A stretch of 64,000 nucleotides of DNA from Prostheceraeus crozeri (Eukaryota > Platyhelminthes > Polycladida > Euryleptidae), in the NCBI GenBank assembly GCA_907163375.1, contig CAJQUW010008032.1, positions 27,501-91,500 on the forward strand. The letters are read 5' to 3'. Shown here one piece after another: positions 55,285 through 63,269 of this stretch. The translations under genes were made by a program, and so were the position numbers. The stretch's first letter is position 1, and each line of letters starts with the position of its first letter. Below the pieces are notes generated by a model. The model had not been told where the DNA came from. It was given only the letters and a program-made list of their open reading frames with translations, and did no database searches.

Positions 55285-55501
55285 CAGTCTATCATTTTTG
55301 AAGATTCGTTCCAGCAGTTACAATTTGTGTTATGAACCCGAACTTTTTCCTGCAGCTCTCATTAGTTGTTGGTTACCTATGCATGTGGCAATCTTTCATA
55401 ATAGTAAAGTGATCATTACTGGACTAAAATCTCATGTACAAGCAAATGTGATCCTAGACTATCTCATTGAGTATGTACGTACCCAGCGGATTGTAAAATA
55501 A
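54956..55501 (+). CDS. TATA-binding-protein-like factor of Polinton C
   Basis: 181 residues from ATG 54956, the length of a TBP core. The first repeat (TIVNILRRFRLYTKIDLTTL, YYPGRPQMLVVKM, LQLFPNGTVQILGALS) aligns with IVNIVSTVNLGCKLDLKKI ... YNPKRFAAVIMRI ... LIFSSGKMVCTGAKS of TBP. The second (VMSNLTVDNMMISTQLSD, CYEPELFPAALI, VAIFHNSKVIITGLKS) aligns with FKIQNMVGSCDVKF ... YEPELFPGLIY ... LLIFVSGKVVLTGAK. Both saddle halves are thus present, including YEPELFP. It would bind TATA boxes, which this element's end genes have. It overlaps the preceding frame. TBP homologues are known from some large DNA viruses; I know of none described in Polintons. Confidence 0.8.
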   Translation: MKRHRYTIVNILRRFRLYTKIDLTTLHQQLPNSKYYPGRPQMLVVKMNNSRNLQLFPNGTVQILGALSHSSAQSMRLELQRLLRRIWKRERCVMSNLTVDNMMISTQLSDSLSFLKIRSSSYNLCYEPELFPAALISCWLPMHVAIFHNSKVIITGLKSHVQANVILDYLIEYVRTQRIVK

Positions 55502-55532
55502 AAAACAATTTTTCCAACATGATGTTTTTATT
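55497..55532. terminator. Overlapping convergent poly(A) signals
   Basis: AATAAA on the plus strand (55497-55502) overlaps the TBP-like stop codon; AATAAA on the minus strand (55527-55532) overlaps the protease stop. Very compact convergent 3' ends. Confidence 0.6.
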
Positions 55533-55989
55533 TCAAATCATGATAGAACTTACAAATCATTTTTTCATTAGAGGATGGATTACATGAAAAGTTTTGAATA
55601 ATAGATGCAAATCGAGATACATGTAAACGTTTTAAGATGAAGTACAGTACAAAAGCACCACACGTTGATGAAAGTGGATGTTGTAGTATGCGTTCATTTC
55701 GCTGATATTGACGCGTATGTTTTCTCAACCACTGCTGTGTTGGTATATTTGGAGGTTGAGCAAGAGAGTCAAATAGTTCACCACGTCGGTCTTCTCCAAT
55801 AAAGATCGCTTTCCAATGCTCACCGCCTAAATTCTGCGAATGAGTGTTTAGCACAATAAAGATGGGATAGTGATTTACTGCAGGTGGTAAGGTATCGAGT
55901 GAATGGACATTATCGAAAGCTTTCAACGTCGCTTCGTCTGCATTACGCTGCACTTTAGTCTTAATATCGTCAGCAGTCAACCAACTCAT
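55528..55989 (-). CDS. Adenovirus-type cysteine protease
   Basis: 153 residues. The catalytic triad is visible: His in GGEHWKAIF, Asp in GELFDSLAQPP, Cys in LSSTCGAFVLYF, with the oxyanion-side Gln/Asn expected before it. This is the C48/C5-like (Ulp1-type) maturation protease of Polintons and adenoviruses, which cleaves capsid and core precursors. Its start codon overlaps the capsid gene stop by one base. Looks whole. Confidence 0.9.
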   Translation of the reverse strand: MSWLTADDIKTKVQRNADEATLKAFDNVHSLDTLPPAVNHYPIFIVLNTHSQNLGGEHWKAIFIGEDRRGELFDSLAQPPNIPTQQWLRKHTRQYQRNERILQHPLSSTCGAFVLYFILKRLHVSRFASIIQNFSCNPSSNEKMICKFYHDLK

Positions 55990-57266
55990 TAACGATCATA
56001 CTGAAGAATCACGTCACGATACTTTGCAATTTCAATGTTTGAACCGAAGACTGCATAAATTAATACATTGATCGTCTCAGGTAGTGTTCTTTTGAACGTC
56101 AAATCCAAACGAATATTATGAGGCACGTTCGCTTGACGATAGGGTGCACTAATATCGCTGTCAGCAGTCAAATCAAATGCATAAATAGTATATCCACTCT
56201 TAAATTCTTTCATAGTGAGTCCGTTGGTGTCATCCGTATTGTAAAAGCCAAAGACATCCATAAAATCAACATAACTGCGCATAAATTGATCCGAAGCAAA
56301 ATCTGGTTTGTAGGGTGGACCAGGATGACTCACACCATTTACACGTAAAGCAATTTCACTTAACTGATTGTGTTTAAAATTGAAAGGATTCTTCTTTATA
56401 TTACCATTAAATGCGTCATTTTCAACCATTGCCACCATGAGGAGCTTCGGTGCTTCCGATGGAAAGAGGCCATCTTTCATGAAACTCTTTTGATCTTTAG
56501 GAATTGTAAAGGTGAGAAGCTTTGTATGCTGAACGGGGTAAATGGCATTTTGGCGGTTAAGACCTTCAGCATGTCCTCTAATGACACTTGGATTCGGTAC
56601 TACTCGACGAATGTAAAGTGCAATATCTTCCACATGAATTCTAAAATTGTCAACTTTAGCAAATGCATTCAGCGCAAATTCAGGCTTATTCAATGTCAGC
56701 TTGAGTCGTATGCTGGTATTACAGAGTAAAAACTTTGACTGTCTAAAGAAGTCTAAATTTAGCGGACCATATAGCTGACATACTCTACTATCTTTAATCA
56801 TAGCAGATCGCTTTACAAAGCCACTGTTTGTTTCAACATCAAATTTTCCTGCTTCATCTCTGTACCATCCCATGGCTTCCATATGACTTTTTTGTGCTGC
56901 TGGATGAAACTGTGATACATGATTGAAATATGATTTATAGGGATAATCGCTTTGTCCACCTTCCACCTGCTGCTCTCCAATCGTTAGAGAAACATCGCGA
57001 AGTAATGTAGTCAATGGTAAATTGTTCAGTCCAACTTTATGTGCATCGTCAATAGCAGTTCCATCTGTTTGCTGAATTCTAAACCTCAAATCAAGCATCG
57101 CATAACTCAAATCTATGTAGTCATCACTACCACCAGGAATAACAAATTCAATGGGGCCAGCATTCTCAGCTGTTCGAGGATGATAATCTACAATACTTGA
57201 ACTAAGAATATCTGTCTGTATGGCTTGTTGACCAAAGAAACAAAACCCGGAAGTTTTACACTCCAT
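55989..57266 (-). CDS. Major capsid protein (double jelly roll)
   Basis: 425 residues. Features of the Polinton hexon-like family: an N-terminal segment with ILSSSIVDYHPRTA, FVIPGGSDDYIDLSYAMLDL, LLRDVSLTIGEQQVEGG, YPYKSYFNHV, then ALYIRRVVPNPSVIRGH and a C-terminal NIRLDLTFKRTLPETINVLIYAVFG. The length and beta-rich pattern fit. It forms the capsid shell with the penton-like proteins. Situated between protease and core-like protein as usual. Looks whole. Confidence 0.9.
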   Translation of the reverse strand: MECKTSGFCFFGQQAIQTDILSSSIVDYHPRTAENAGPIEFVIPGGSDDYIDLSYAMLDLRFRIQQTDGTAIDDAHKVGLNNLPLTTLLRDVSLTIGEQQVEGGQSDYPYKSYFNHVSQFHPAAQKSHMEAMGWYRDEAGKFDVETNSGFVKRSAMIKDSRVCQLYGPLNLDFFRQSKFLLCNTSIRLKLTLNKPEFALNAFAKVDNFRIHVEDIALYIRRVVPNPSVIRGHAEGLNRQNAIYPVQHTKLLTFTIPKDQKSFMKDGLFPSEAPKLLMVAMVENDAFNGNIKKNPFNFKHNQLSEIALRVNGVSHPGPPYKPDFASDQFMRSYVDFMDVFGFYNTDDTNGLTMKEFKSGYTIYAFDLTADSDISAPYRQANVPHNIRLDLTFKRTLPETINVLIYAVFGSNIEIAKYRDVILQYDR

Positions 57267-57268
57267 GA

Positions 57269-57724
57269 TTAGAAGTTATAGCAACGTCGTCGTTTAGCGC
57301 CTGATGAATGATTAGAGCCTCTACGACGTTTGCATGAATGCCTTTTGACTGAAGATTGCACCTTACCAGCTCCGCGATGTTTCCTCCTTCCTTTATTCAT
57401 TCGTTTAGGTGATTTCTTTCCTTGAGTAACACCAGCAAAGGTCTGCTTCAATGTTTTTAAACCGCGTTCCTTCCCACGATTCAACAAACTGCTCTTAAAA
57501 CTTCTACCTCTGGAAAGATCACTAGCAACATCACCAGCAAAGCCAACGGCATTACTTAAAACATTTCGTTTTAAAGATCTACCGACATTGGATATGAGAG
57601 GTGCTACAATAGATTTCAGTGCACCAAGTATGCTACCTCCACGTTGGCGGCGAGCGCCGATGTAAATTTGTCCTCCACCACTTACATAGGACGGTTGTGA
57701 ATAAAATGAGGCAGTTGGATTCAT
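57269..57724 (-). CDS. Basic core-like/minor capsid protein
   Basis: 151 residues, strongly basic. An early amphipathic segment (RQRGGSILGALKSIVAPLIS) is followed by VGFAGDVASDLSRGRSFKSS and a K/R-rich tail (KRMNKGRRKHRGAGK, KRRRGSNHSSGAKRRR). This matches the Polinton protein compared with adenovirus pVI/pX: membrane-active helix plus DNA-binding tail. Directly upstream of the major capsid gene. Confidence 0.65.
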   Translation of the reverse strand: MNPTASFYSQPSYVSGGGQIYIGARRQRGGSILGALKSIVAPLISNVGRSLKRNVLSNAVGFAGDVASDLSRGRSFKSSLLNRGKERGLKTLKQTFAGVTQGKKSPKRMNKGRRKHRGAGKVQSSVKRHSCKRRRGSNHSSGAKRRRCYNF

Positions 57725-57765
57725 AGCTCAAATCCTAAACATTGTTAGTTACAACTTTGCATGAA

Positions 57766-58854
57766 TCACTGTCGATCACTTAGATGAAAGATGTCGGCAC
57801 GACGCATCCAAGAGTTCATACTTGAAGGATAACCACTCCATTTAACAAGACACCATTCTTCACCTTGCCGTTTTTTACATCGAATGATTTTCTCTACCAA
57901 ATATGTTTCACTTTCAGTGACTACCTCAATCTCATCGCGGTAAAAGCTACCCTCAATTTCTTCATTATTGTAATCTTTCAACTTGTAGGTGGTCGGAGAG
58001 TCTTTTTGATTAATCCTTGATACTGTAAATACCTCCTCTGTCCAATTCGGAAGGTACCCTTTAGCAAAAACACTTTTCACTTTTAAGATACGAACTTTAT
58101 CGCCAATTTTCACATCACTTTTCACATGACTGCGTTTACGTTGGAATGATTCGCGCACTTTATCTACATTGTCAGCATTTACATCTACTGGTCTGAGTCC
58201 AATAGAACGATGGGTAGAGTGATTGTAGGCATGGAGTGTATCTTGTAGAACCTTTGTCCAATTTTGTGTCAAGTTGGCAGTAAAATGTCGCCACAAGCGA
58301 TTTTTTAATGTGCGATTAAAACGTTCAACGAGTGCAGCTTTATAAGCACTCTTTACACTAAACAACTCAATGTCATGCCTCTCAAATAATCTTCTCACAT
58401 GCTGATTTTCAAACTCTTTTCCTTGATCACTCTGAATTCTTTTTGGAATCCGACCTTCTCGAAAAATTGTTTGGAATGCTTTTGCTACTCCTTTCCCTTC
58501 TTTAGTTTTTAAAGGTTGAGCCCCCGCATAACGCGAGAAAATATCAATGACGGTTAAAATAAAATTATTACCCGAGTTATGTTTTGAAATGGAGGCGACA
58601 TCGCACAAATCTGCTTGCCACTGTTCATCGATGTCATGAACAATATAATGGCGGGTGCGGTACTTCTTTTTCGCTTGTTTGTGGAGTGTATAGGTAGCCT
58701 GACCCTTTAACCATCGTTTCAGTTGTGATTGTGGAAGACCACTCGCTTTTGATAATTTCTTGATAGATGCAAATCCTGCCGGATGTTTTACATCATAATA
58801 GATTGACTTCAAACGTTCAGTCGATGACGACTGACTCTTTTTCCTCCTTCTCAT
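57766..58854 (-). CDS. DDE integrase with chromodomain
   Basis: Retroviral-type (rve) integrase as in Polintons. Catalytic Asp in WQADLCDV, Asp in QSDQGKEF, Glu in AALVERFNRTLK. A C-terminal chromodomain follows (VEKIIRCKKRQGEEWCLVKWSGYPSSMNSW). The frame is open from 58986, but its first 44 residues look like a shadow of an overlapping Cys-rich frame, so I place the start near the Met at 58854. It makes the 6-bp target duplications. The chromodomain may direct insertion to modified chromatin. Looks whole. Confidence 0.92.
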   Translation of the reverse strand: MRRRKKSQSSSTERLKSIYYDVKHPAGFASIKKLSKASGLPQSQLKRWLKGQATYTLHKQAKKKYRTRHYIVHDIDEQWQADLCDVASISKHNSGNNFILTVIDIFSRYAGAQPLKTKEGKGVAKAFQTIFREGRIPKRIQSDQGKEFENQHVRRLFERHDIELFSVKSAYKAALVERFNRTLKNRLWRHFTANLTQNWTKVLQDTLHAYNHSTHRSIGLRPVDVNADNVDKVRESFQRKRSHVKSDVKIGDKVRILKVKSVFAKGYLPNWTEEVFTVSRINQKDSPTTYKLKDYNNEEIEGSFYRDEIEVVTESETYLVEKIIRCKKRQGEEWCLVKWSGYPSSMNSWMRRADIFHLSDRQ

Positions 58855-59032
58855 CTTTTTGCTTTCTTGCCTTTCTACATTTACAACAACTGCAGCATTT
58901 AGCTTTAGCGGTTTTGCGATCGTGTTCACATTGCTTAGGAGTTTCATTGTGAGAGCTGGCGCAGCAAGTGCAAGTGACAACGACATTCACCTCTGGCGGC
59001 TCATTACATGGCAAGCAACACATCTGCTTCAT
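58817..59032 (-). CDS. Small Cys-rich protein overlapping the integrase start
   Basis: 71 residues from ATG 59032, immediately after the stop of the upstream gene. Fifteen cysteines in pairs (MCCLPC, CTCCASSH, CSCCKCRK) with two His, ending in a charged tail. The pairing suggests zinc binding. In position it might serve as the zinc-binding N-terminal domain that integrases have, encoded as a separate small protein. Confidence 0.5.
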   Translation of the reverse strand: MKQMCCLPCNEPPEVNVVVTCTCCASSHNETPKQCEHDRKTAKAKCCSCCKCRKARKQKDEKEEKESVVID

Positions 59033-59033
59033 A

Positions 59034-59726
59034 TTAATAGTCTGAGAACATGTATTTCCTGGGAGGAGCTGTTTTACGTTTTCCTTTTACTAGTTTTAGT
59101 GGTGATGTAGATCTACGTCGAGTTCTTCCTCTTGTTTGCTTAGTGAGTGTGGGAGTGGATGTAGCAGGTGACGCCTTAAACCAATTTGTTGGCATTTTCA
59201 TCGTCTGAAGCATTGGAGCAGTAGACACTGTTGAATCAAGTTCTTTCAATGTCTCATTATTCAAAGCAAATTTTGGCACATTATGCTTTTTCAATAGTTT
59301 AAGAAAGTATGACCAACCAGGTGGAACATAGCCCTGACGGCGCTTTCTACGTGTCGCATACTGAATCAAGTCTTCATAACGTGAAGCATCAATCACTTTA
59401 TTTTCATCTGTAATGATTTCTCCTCTATCATTTACATTGAGATGGGGTTCAATACTGTTGAAAAGAGATATGGCATGTGCGCGAGATGCTAAAGGTGTTG
59501 CAGTCGATACAGAGTCACGCATCTTATTCTTCAAGTTTTTTAATTGCTCAACAGTTTCCGATTGTAATAATACAGCACGATGTGGATCTTTGATGTGAAC
59601 ATTTTGCTGATAATCTATTTCTTTCCTATACATTTGATTTGCAAGAGGTTGCTTTACTTGCCGCATGGCAGTCAATTGTACATATTCATCCTGAGGAATA
59701 ACAATCATGCGAGAATAAGAACTCAT
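59034..59726 (-). CDS. Conserved Polinton protein, unknown function
   Basis: 230 residues. The N-terminus RMIVIPQDEYVQL opens a helical region; a central segment RKRRQGYVPPGWSYFLKLLKKH and a basic tail (RGRTRRRSTSPLKLVKGKRK) follow. Polintons commonly carry a protein with this I-P-x-x-x-Y start and a basic C-terminus next to the ATPase; function is not known to me. Its ATG overlaps the ATPase stop (ATGA). Confidence 0.55.
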   Translation of the reverse strand: MSSYSRMIVIPQDEYVQLTAMRQVKQPLANQMYRKEIDYQQNVHIKDPHRAVLLQSETVEQLKNLKNKMRDSVSTATPLASRAHAISLFNSIEPHLNVNDRGEIITDENKVIDASRYEDLIQYATRRKRRQGYVPPGWSYFLKLLKKHNVPKFALNNETLKELDSTVSTAPMLQTMKMPTNWFKASPATSTPTLTKQTRGRTRRRSTSPLKLVKGKRKTAPPRKYMFSDY

Positions 59727-60340
59727 AGTTTGTAGATAATCATGGGAGTTTTCAAAATATCACTTCGAAATCTAAATTCTTCCGGACACTCTTGCGTAAA
59801 GTCAATGAATAAGTAACCGTGTGGTTTTTCAGTAGCTGCTTGAAAAATTTCAATTAAGGCTTTTGATCCTCTGGGTGCAACTTGTCGCGCTAAAATTTCA
59901 AATTGACTTTTATCTCGCGGATTCTTGAAAATAGCATAATAGTGTGTATTCAGGTTTCGTGTACGAGCTTCTTTTCCATCGGGAAACAAATTTTGTGTGA
60001 TATAGATGATAAAGCACCTTTTATGGTGTGCTGCGCGAGTGAACATATCTGTAACATCTTTTGAATTCTTACTTTCTTTTAATAAATCATCCAATACAAC
60101 AACATCATTAGACTGAAGTTTATCCACTGCAATAATTCCTTCATGTCGAATAAAGTTGCGACTTTGCAATTCCTGAAACAACGACGGTTGATAAATACCA
60201 TAACACCAAATCACTCGATTGATAGGTTCCTTAAACAACTCCCTTCTTTTATCCAATAAATTCAGCGTGAAAACAGTTTTACCTGCATGAGATGGACCTG
60301 ATACAGTCAGAACTTTATCACATTGAAGTCTGAAATCCAT
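59723..60340 (-). CDS. Genome-packaging ATPase (A32/FtsK-HerA type)
   Basis: 204 residues if started at the Met at 60340. Walker A is GPSHAGKT, Walker B is VVVLDDLL, followed by AAHHKRCFIIYITQNLFPDG and RNLNTHYYAIFKNPRDKSQF, as in Polinton packaging ATPases. It drives DNA into the capsid. The homologous gene of Polinton A (2-448) is clearly diverged. Looks whole. Confidence 0.92.
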   Translation of the reverse strand: MDFRLQCDKVLTVSGPSHAGKTVFTLNLLDKRRELFKEPINRVIWCYGIYQPSLFQELQSRNFIRHEGIIAVDKLQSNDVVVLDDLLKESKNSKDVTDMFTRAAHHKRCFIIYITQNLFPDGKEARTRNLNTHYYAIFKNPRDKSQFEILARQVAPRGSKALIEIFQAATEKPHGYLFIDFTQECPEEFRFRSDILKTPMIIYKL

Positions 60341-60371
60341 TTTATTACTTTGAGACTCAACATTTGCATAA

Positions 60372-60731
60372 TTAACGCTTAGAGCCAAAGATATTTTCCA
60401 ATAGGTTGACCACGACAGGAGCTAACATCGGAAGTAATGCTGAAAGGAAACCGCCCTTTTGTGTTAGAGTTTTCCTCTTTCTTTGAAGGGTGACTTTAGG
60501 ATTGGAGATGAAACGCAATTTTGTGGCATATCGCTTAAGTAACTTTCGTTGTTTTGGTGCTAATTTCTTCGTCCTCAACTTTCTCACATGAGAAATAATT
60601 TCATGAATGAATTTATCGTTGGCATGTCGTATAGCATTGTATCGCTGATTTGCTTTCATTCGTCGGAGAGCTTGAATGGCTGAAGAAAACTTTGAAGACT
60701 TTTTACGTTTCGCCATTTTACGTTTCGCCAT
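60372..60731 (-). CDS. Basic protein with C-terminal amphipathic helix
   Basis: 119 residues, very basic (KRKMAKRKK at the start; KKLAPKQRKLLKRY), ending GGFLSALLPMLAPVVVNLLENI, a hydrophobic or amphipathic helix. This layout recalls adenoviral pVI/pX and the basic Polinton proteins. It may bind packaged DNA or disrupt membranes. Adjacent to the ATPase gene. Confidence 0.55.
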   Translation of the reverse strand: MAKRKMAKRKKSSKFSSAIQALRRMKANQRYNAIRHANDKFIHEIISHVRKLRTKKLAPKQRKLLKRYATKLRFISNPKVTLQRKRKTLTQKGGFLSALLPMLAPVVVNLLENIFGSKR

Positions 60732-60782
60732 TTTCCGTGTTAGTCTTTGCTAAAACCTATCTTTGCCACATTTGCATAGGTA

Positions 60783-61100
60783 CTAACTATTGCGACATAA
60801 GTGACACTCGAAATGAGCAATGTCACAGTGGTTACATTTGCAAAGTTGAATGCAATTACGTATGAAACAGCGTTGACAAAAAGCGTGCTTACATCTCTTG
60901 AAGATGCGCTTTTCATTTCCATCCTTTCGCTTACATACATCACAACACATAGTTTCACCGTTACTGATGTCTATAGCAAGTCTTTTTGAAGATATGAATT
61001 TGCTAGCCTTTTCTAAATAATAGACGCATGTACAGAAGGAATATACTTCGAGAGTGAGCAGACATAGCTCGAAACCAGTTGTGCTACAATCAAGTACCAC
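60783..61100 (-). CDS. RING-like zinc protein
   Basis: The C-terminal 55 residues (from a Met at 60950) hold CCDVCKRK, FKRCKHAFCQRCF, then CKCNHC and CHLC: the C-x2-C...C-x-H-x2-C-x2-C ... C-x2-C order of a RING finger. The frame is open back to 61100, but that part begins without a clear ATG. A RING protein could act as an E3 ligase on host or element proteins; not seen in the other Polintons of this window. Confidence 0.5.
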   Translation of the reverse strand: MVLDCSTTGFELCLLTLEVYSFCTCVYYLEKASKFISSKRLAIDISNGETMCCDVCKRKDGNEKRIFKRCKHAFCQRCFIRNCIQLCKCNHCDIAHFECHLCRNS

Positions 61101-61107
61101 TGCATTT

Positions 61108-61518
61108 TCAATTTTTCTTTATGGAAAGTTGAATGTGAATATCTGAAATCGCTTCAATCACTAGACTGCTACCATGATGGTTGAATGCGTTAAGACGTTC
61201 AGCAATTTTTATCATATGTCTTTTAAAAAATTCTTGGGGATGATCTACCACTTCCATTGAATAAGAAGCAAAATGGAAAGAGCGACTTTCCACCTCTTCC
61301 TTTCCAAAATGACTAAACTTAATTTTCGCAACTAATCGCGCCATGATAATGCTATCAGAGAATGTATTCATTAACTCTAGAAATAGAGTGCTAGCATCAT
61401 CGACCACTGCTTCGATGTCGGTCTCATCTTTATGAAAATTTATCACATAATCTTGAACAGCTCCTTTTAAACTTTGCCTATGAAAACGTAATGTTCCGCA
61501 GTCGTTTGAGAAATACAT
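61108..61518 (-). CDS. Polymerase-N-terminal-domain-like protein
   Basis: 136 residues. A beta-rich part (MARLVAKIKFSHFGKEEVESRS) and the ending RLNAFNHHGSSLVIEAISDIHIQLSI match the pattern of the domain (GS-x-hydrophobic, alternating I/L) found at the N-terminus of Polinton polymerases, as at 47634 here. The first dozen residues are echoed in Polinton B just before its AT-rich array begins, so the shared block ends here. Confidence 0.5.
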   Translation of the reverse strand: MYFSNDCGTLRFHRQSLKGAVQDYVINFHKDETDIEAVVDDASTLFLELMNTFSDSIIMARLVAKIKFSHFGKEEVESRSFHFASYSMEVVDHPQEFFKRHMIKIAERLNAFNHHGSSLVIEAISDIHIQLSIKKN

Positions 61519-61605
61519 GATCGCCCTTTATCTAAACCATCCATTGCATGAAAACAACAACTCTTCTCATAGTAACATTTATTGAATAACGGTAACAAGC
61601 ATGCA

Positions 61606-62136
61606 TTATAAATCAATGGTTTGAAAGAGATAAAATAGATACAGCTGGTAACTATCATACAGTGAGCAATGATAACCATACAGGACTTTGGCAGTGTTGA
61701 AGTAAGGAGGAAAGAAGCATTGGTTATGAACGTAGCTACTACAACGAACAGACAAAATAGGAACACACAAATCCTTAAAACGTTTCGTGACTTCATGATA
61801 ATGTTGATTCACTCTACTATCCCAAGGCGGGAGCAAAATATCATCAATGATCAGATTGGGAAATACTTTCCTCTCCTTACCAGGATTATTACAAAAGATG
61901 CGTATAACATTGAAAGCAGCTAACCATCGTTTAAAGTCAATAAGAAGAGCACTCTCACAAGAAAAGCCATAGTCTTGCAAATATTTCAGATTAAGTCCAT
62001 GAATGTGTTTTCTCGCCCATTGATCAACATTGGGATCGCAGTTGGCATGTTGATGATAGACACTAACAATCTGATATGTCCAATTGTCCATAGCAATAGC
62101 ACTGAGCTCCTGTACAGGTTCACCCTCACAATCCAT
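61606..62136 (-). CDS. DEDDh-type 3'-5' exonuclease candidate of Polinton C
   Basis: 176 residues, about 95% identical to the two copies in Polinton B. Motif I: MDCEGEPVQELSAIA (D-x-E). Motif II region: RKHIHGLNLKYLQDYG...RWLAAFNVIRIFCNNPGKE. Motif III: YGYHCSLYDSYQLY, which supplies H-x4-D, as in DEDDh exonucleases. This order and length suit an RNase-T/ExoI-type domain. A processing role at DNA ends is possible. Assignment is by motif only. Confidence 0.58.
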   Translation of the reverse strand: MDCEGEPVQELSAIAMDNWTYQIVSVYHQHANCDPNVDQWARKHIHGLNLKYLQDYGFSCESALLIDFKRWLAAFNVIRIFCNNPGKERKVFPNLIIDDILLPPWDSRVNQHYHEVTKRFKDLCVPILSVRCSSYVHNQCFFPPYFNTAKVLYGYHCSLYDSYQLYLFYLFQTIDL

Positions 62137-62188
62137 AAAAATGATGATAGAAGCCTAAAACGGAAATTTACACATCTAAGGAAACGTT

Positions 62189-62314
62189 CTATAACATATT
62201 ACAAAATGAAGAATTACATCGATGCTTTTCACGACAAAATACACAAATGATATGATGACAACGAAGAAGTAAAATGTATCTAATAAGACCACGTCTACGA
62301 CACTCAAAGCACAT
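62189..62314 (-). CDS. 41-residue zinc-knuckle protein of Polinton C
   Basis: From ATG 62314: CFECRRRG, HHIICVFC, HRCNSSFC, same as in Polinton B. Between the 235-residue gene and the exonuclease candidate. Confidence 0.5.
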   Translation of the reverse strand: MCFECRRRGLIRYILLLRCHHIICVFCREKHRCNSSFCNML

Positions 62315-62348
62315 AAGCGAATTGTCATAGGGTAGAGTTAGGAAAGGG

Positions 62349-63118
62349 CTAGTAATTCTCCTTCTTTGATTTGCGTTTTGATGTAGCATTCTTCTCCGAC
62401 TTGCGCTTCGTACCACTGCTGTTAAGGATTTGATCAATTATGTCGTCCACGTTGGGTGGTTTTGGAATATATAGGATGGATTCCATATGCATGGAGAGAG
62501 AGGCTATTTTATTATCCTTATGCCGACCATAATATAGCCCATTCACTTTGAAAAGGATATCCCAAGTACCTTCTCCGAGCTCGTCGCATGTGATGGGTGT
62601 TGAATGATCTCCCTCCTTCTTATAGTAAGTGCACCAATGTGATACCGGTAGGCAAATGTGATTACCATCCCAAATCTCTCTATAGGGAGTATCCTTTTCA
62701 TCTCTCGCCTTCCACTCTTGAGCAAGAGGAGTAGGAATGTCCATATTTAATGTCACGTACTCCTCAATAATATCAAGTTGGTGGCGAATGTACGGACTCA
62801 CGGGGATCAGTATGTAATCCCCATACTGATTGTGCATTATCTTGACATCCGTGGAAGGGAGCATTCCCGTTTGGAGTACTACACCATGATCATCATAACG
62901 CAAGACTTGTTTAAGTTTACGCTGTAGCGGTGTAGGATTATGTACCTTGGTTGTTTCTTCCACTGGCCTCAGTTGTAGATGATCTGATCGTAGCGAACCT
63001 TGTAACGTTTGACCACCATTTTGTCCTACTAGTGCAGCAGATAGAGTAGATGCCTGAAAATGAAAAAGACTGTATTAAGTTTACGTTCAAGGGAGGGAGG
63101 GAAGTAGCGACTTACCAT
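62349..63118 (-). CDS. Conserved terminal gene with Met-only first exon, Polinton C
   Basis: Met-only exon 63116-63118, intron 63054-63115 (62 bp), main exon 62349-63053. The product follows the Polinton B copies closely (TDVKIMHNQYGDYILIPVSPY; ILFKVNGLYYGRHKDNK) with a basic tail (KRKSEKNATSKRKSKK). TATA box at 63221-63230. Unknown family; conservation in all three copies shows it matters to the element. Confidence 0.7.
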
Positions 63119-63220
63119 TTTAGTTGGATAATAGAACAGGGAACTAGAGAGAGAGAGAAAATGTGCGTCCGTCACTCGTGCGATTCAACGATGGAATGAT
63201 TCTCACTGTGGAAGGCTCGC

Positions 63221-63230
63221 TATTTATATA
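63221..63230 (-). promoter_or_regulatory. TATA box of the Polinton C terminal gene
   Basis: TATATAAATA on the minus strand about 100 bases before the Met-only exon, in sequence shared with Polinton B. Confidence 0.6.
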
Positions 63231-63269
63231 GAAATGCTTGATTCTCATTGGATGATGATCCTCATTGGA

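Noticed and set aside
57766-58986. Integrase plus chromodomain taken as a Gypsy-type LTR retrotransposon
   Set aside because: No reverse transcriptase, gag or LTR nearby; it lies between capsid, ATPase and core genes of a Polinton, which normally carries such an integrase.
61467-61796. 109-residue frame overlapping the exonuclease candidate (and similar 91-residue frames in both arms)
   Set aside because: Alternative-frame shadow of the exonuclease gene, kept only because the DNA is nearly identical between copies.
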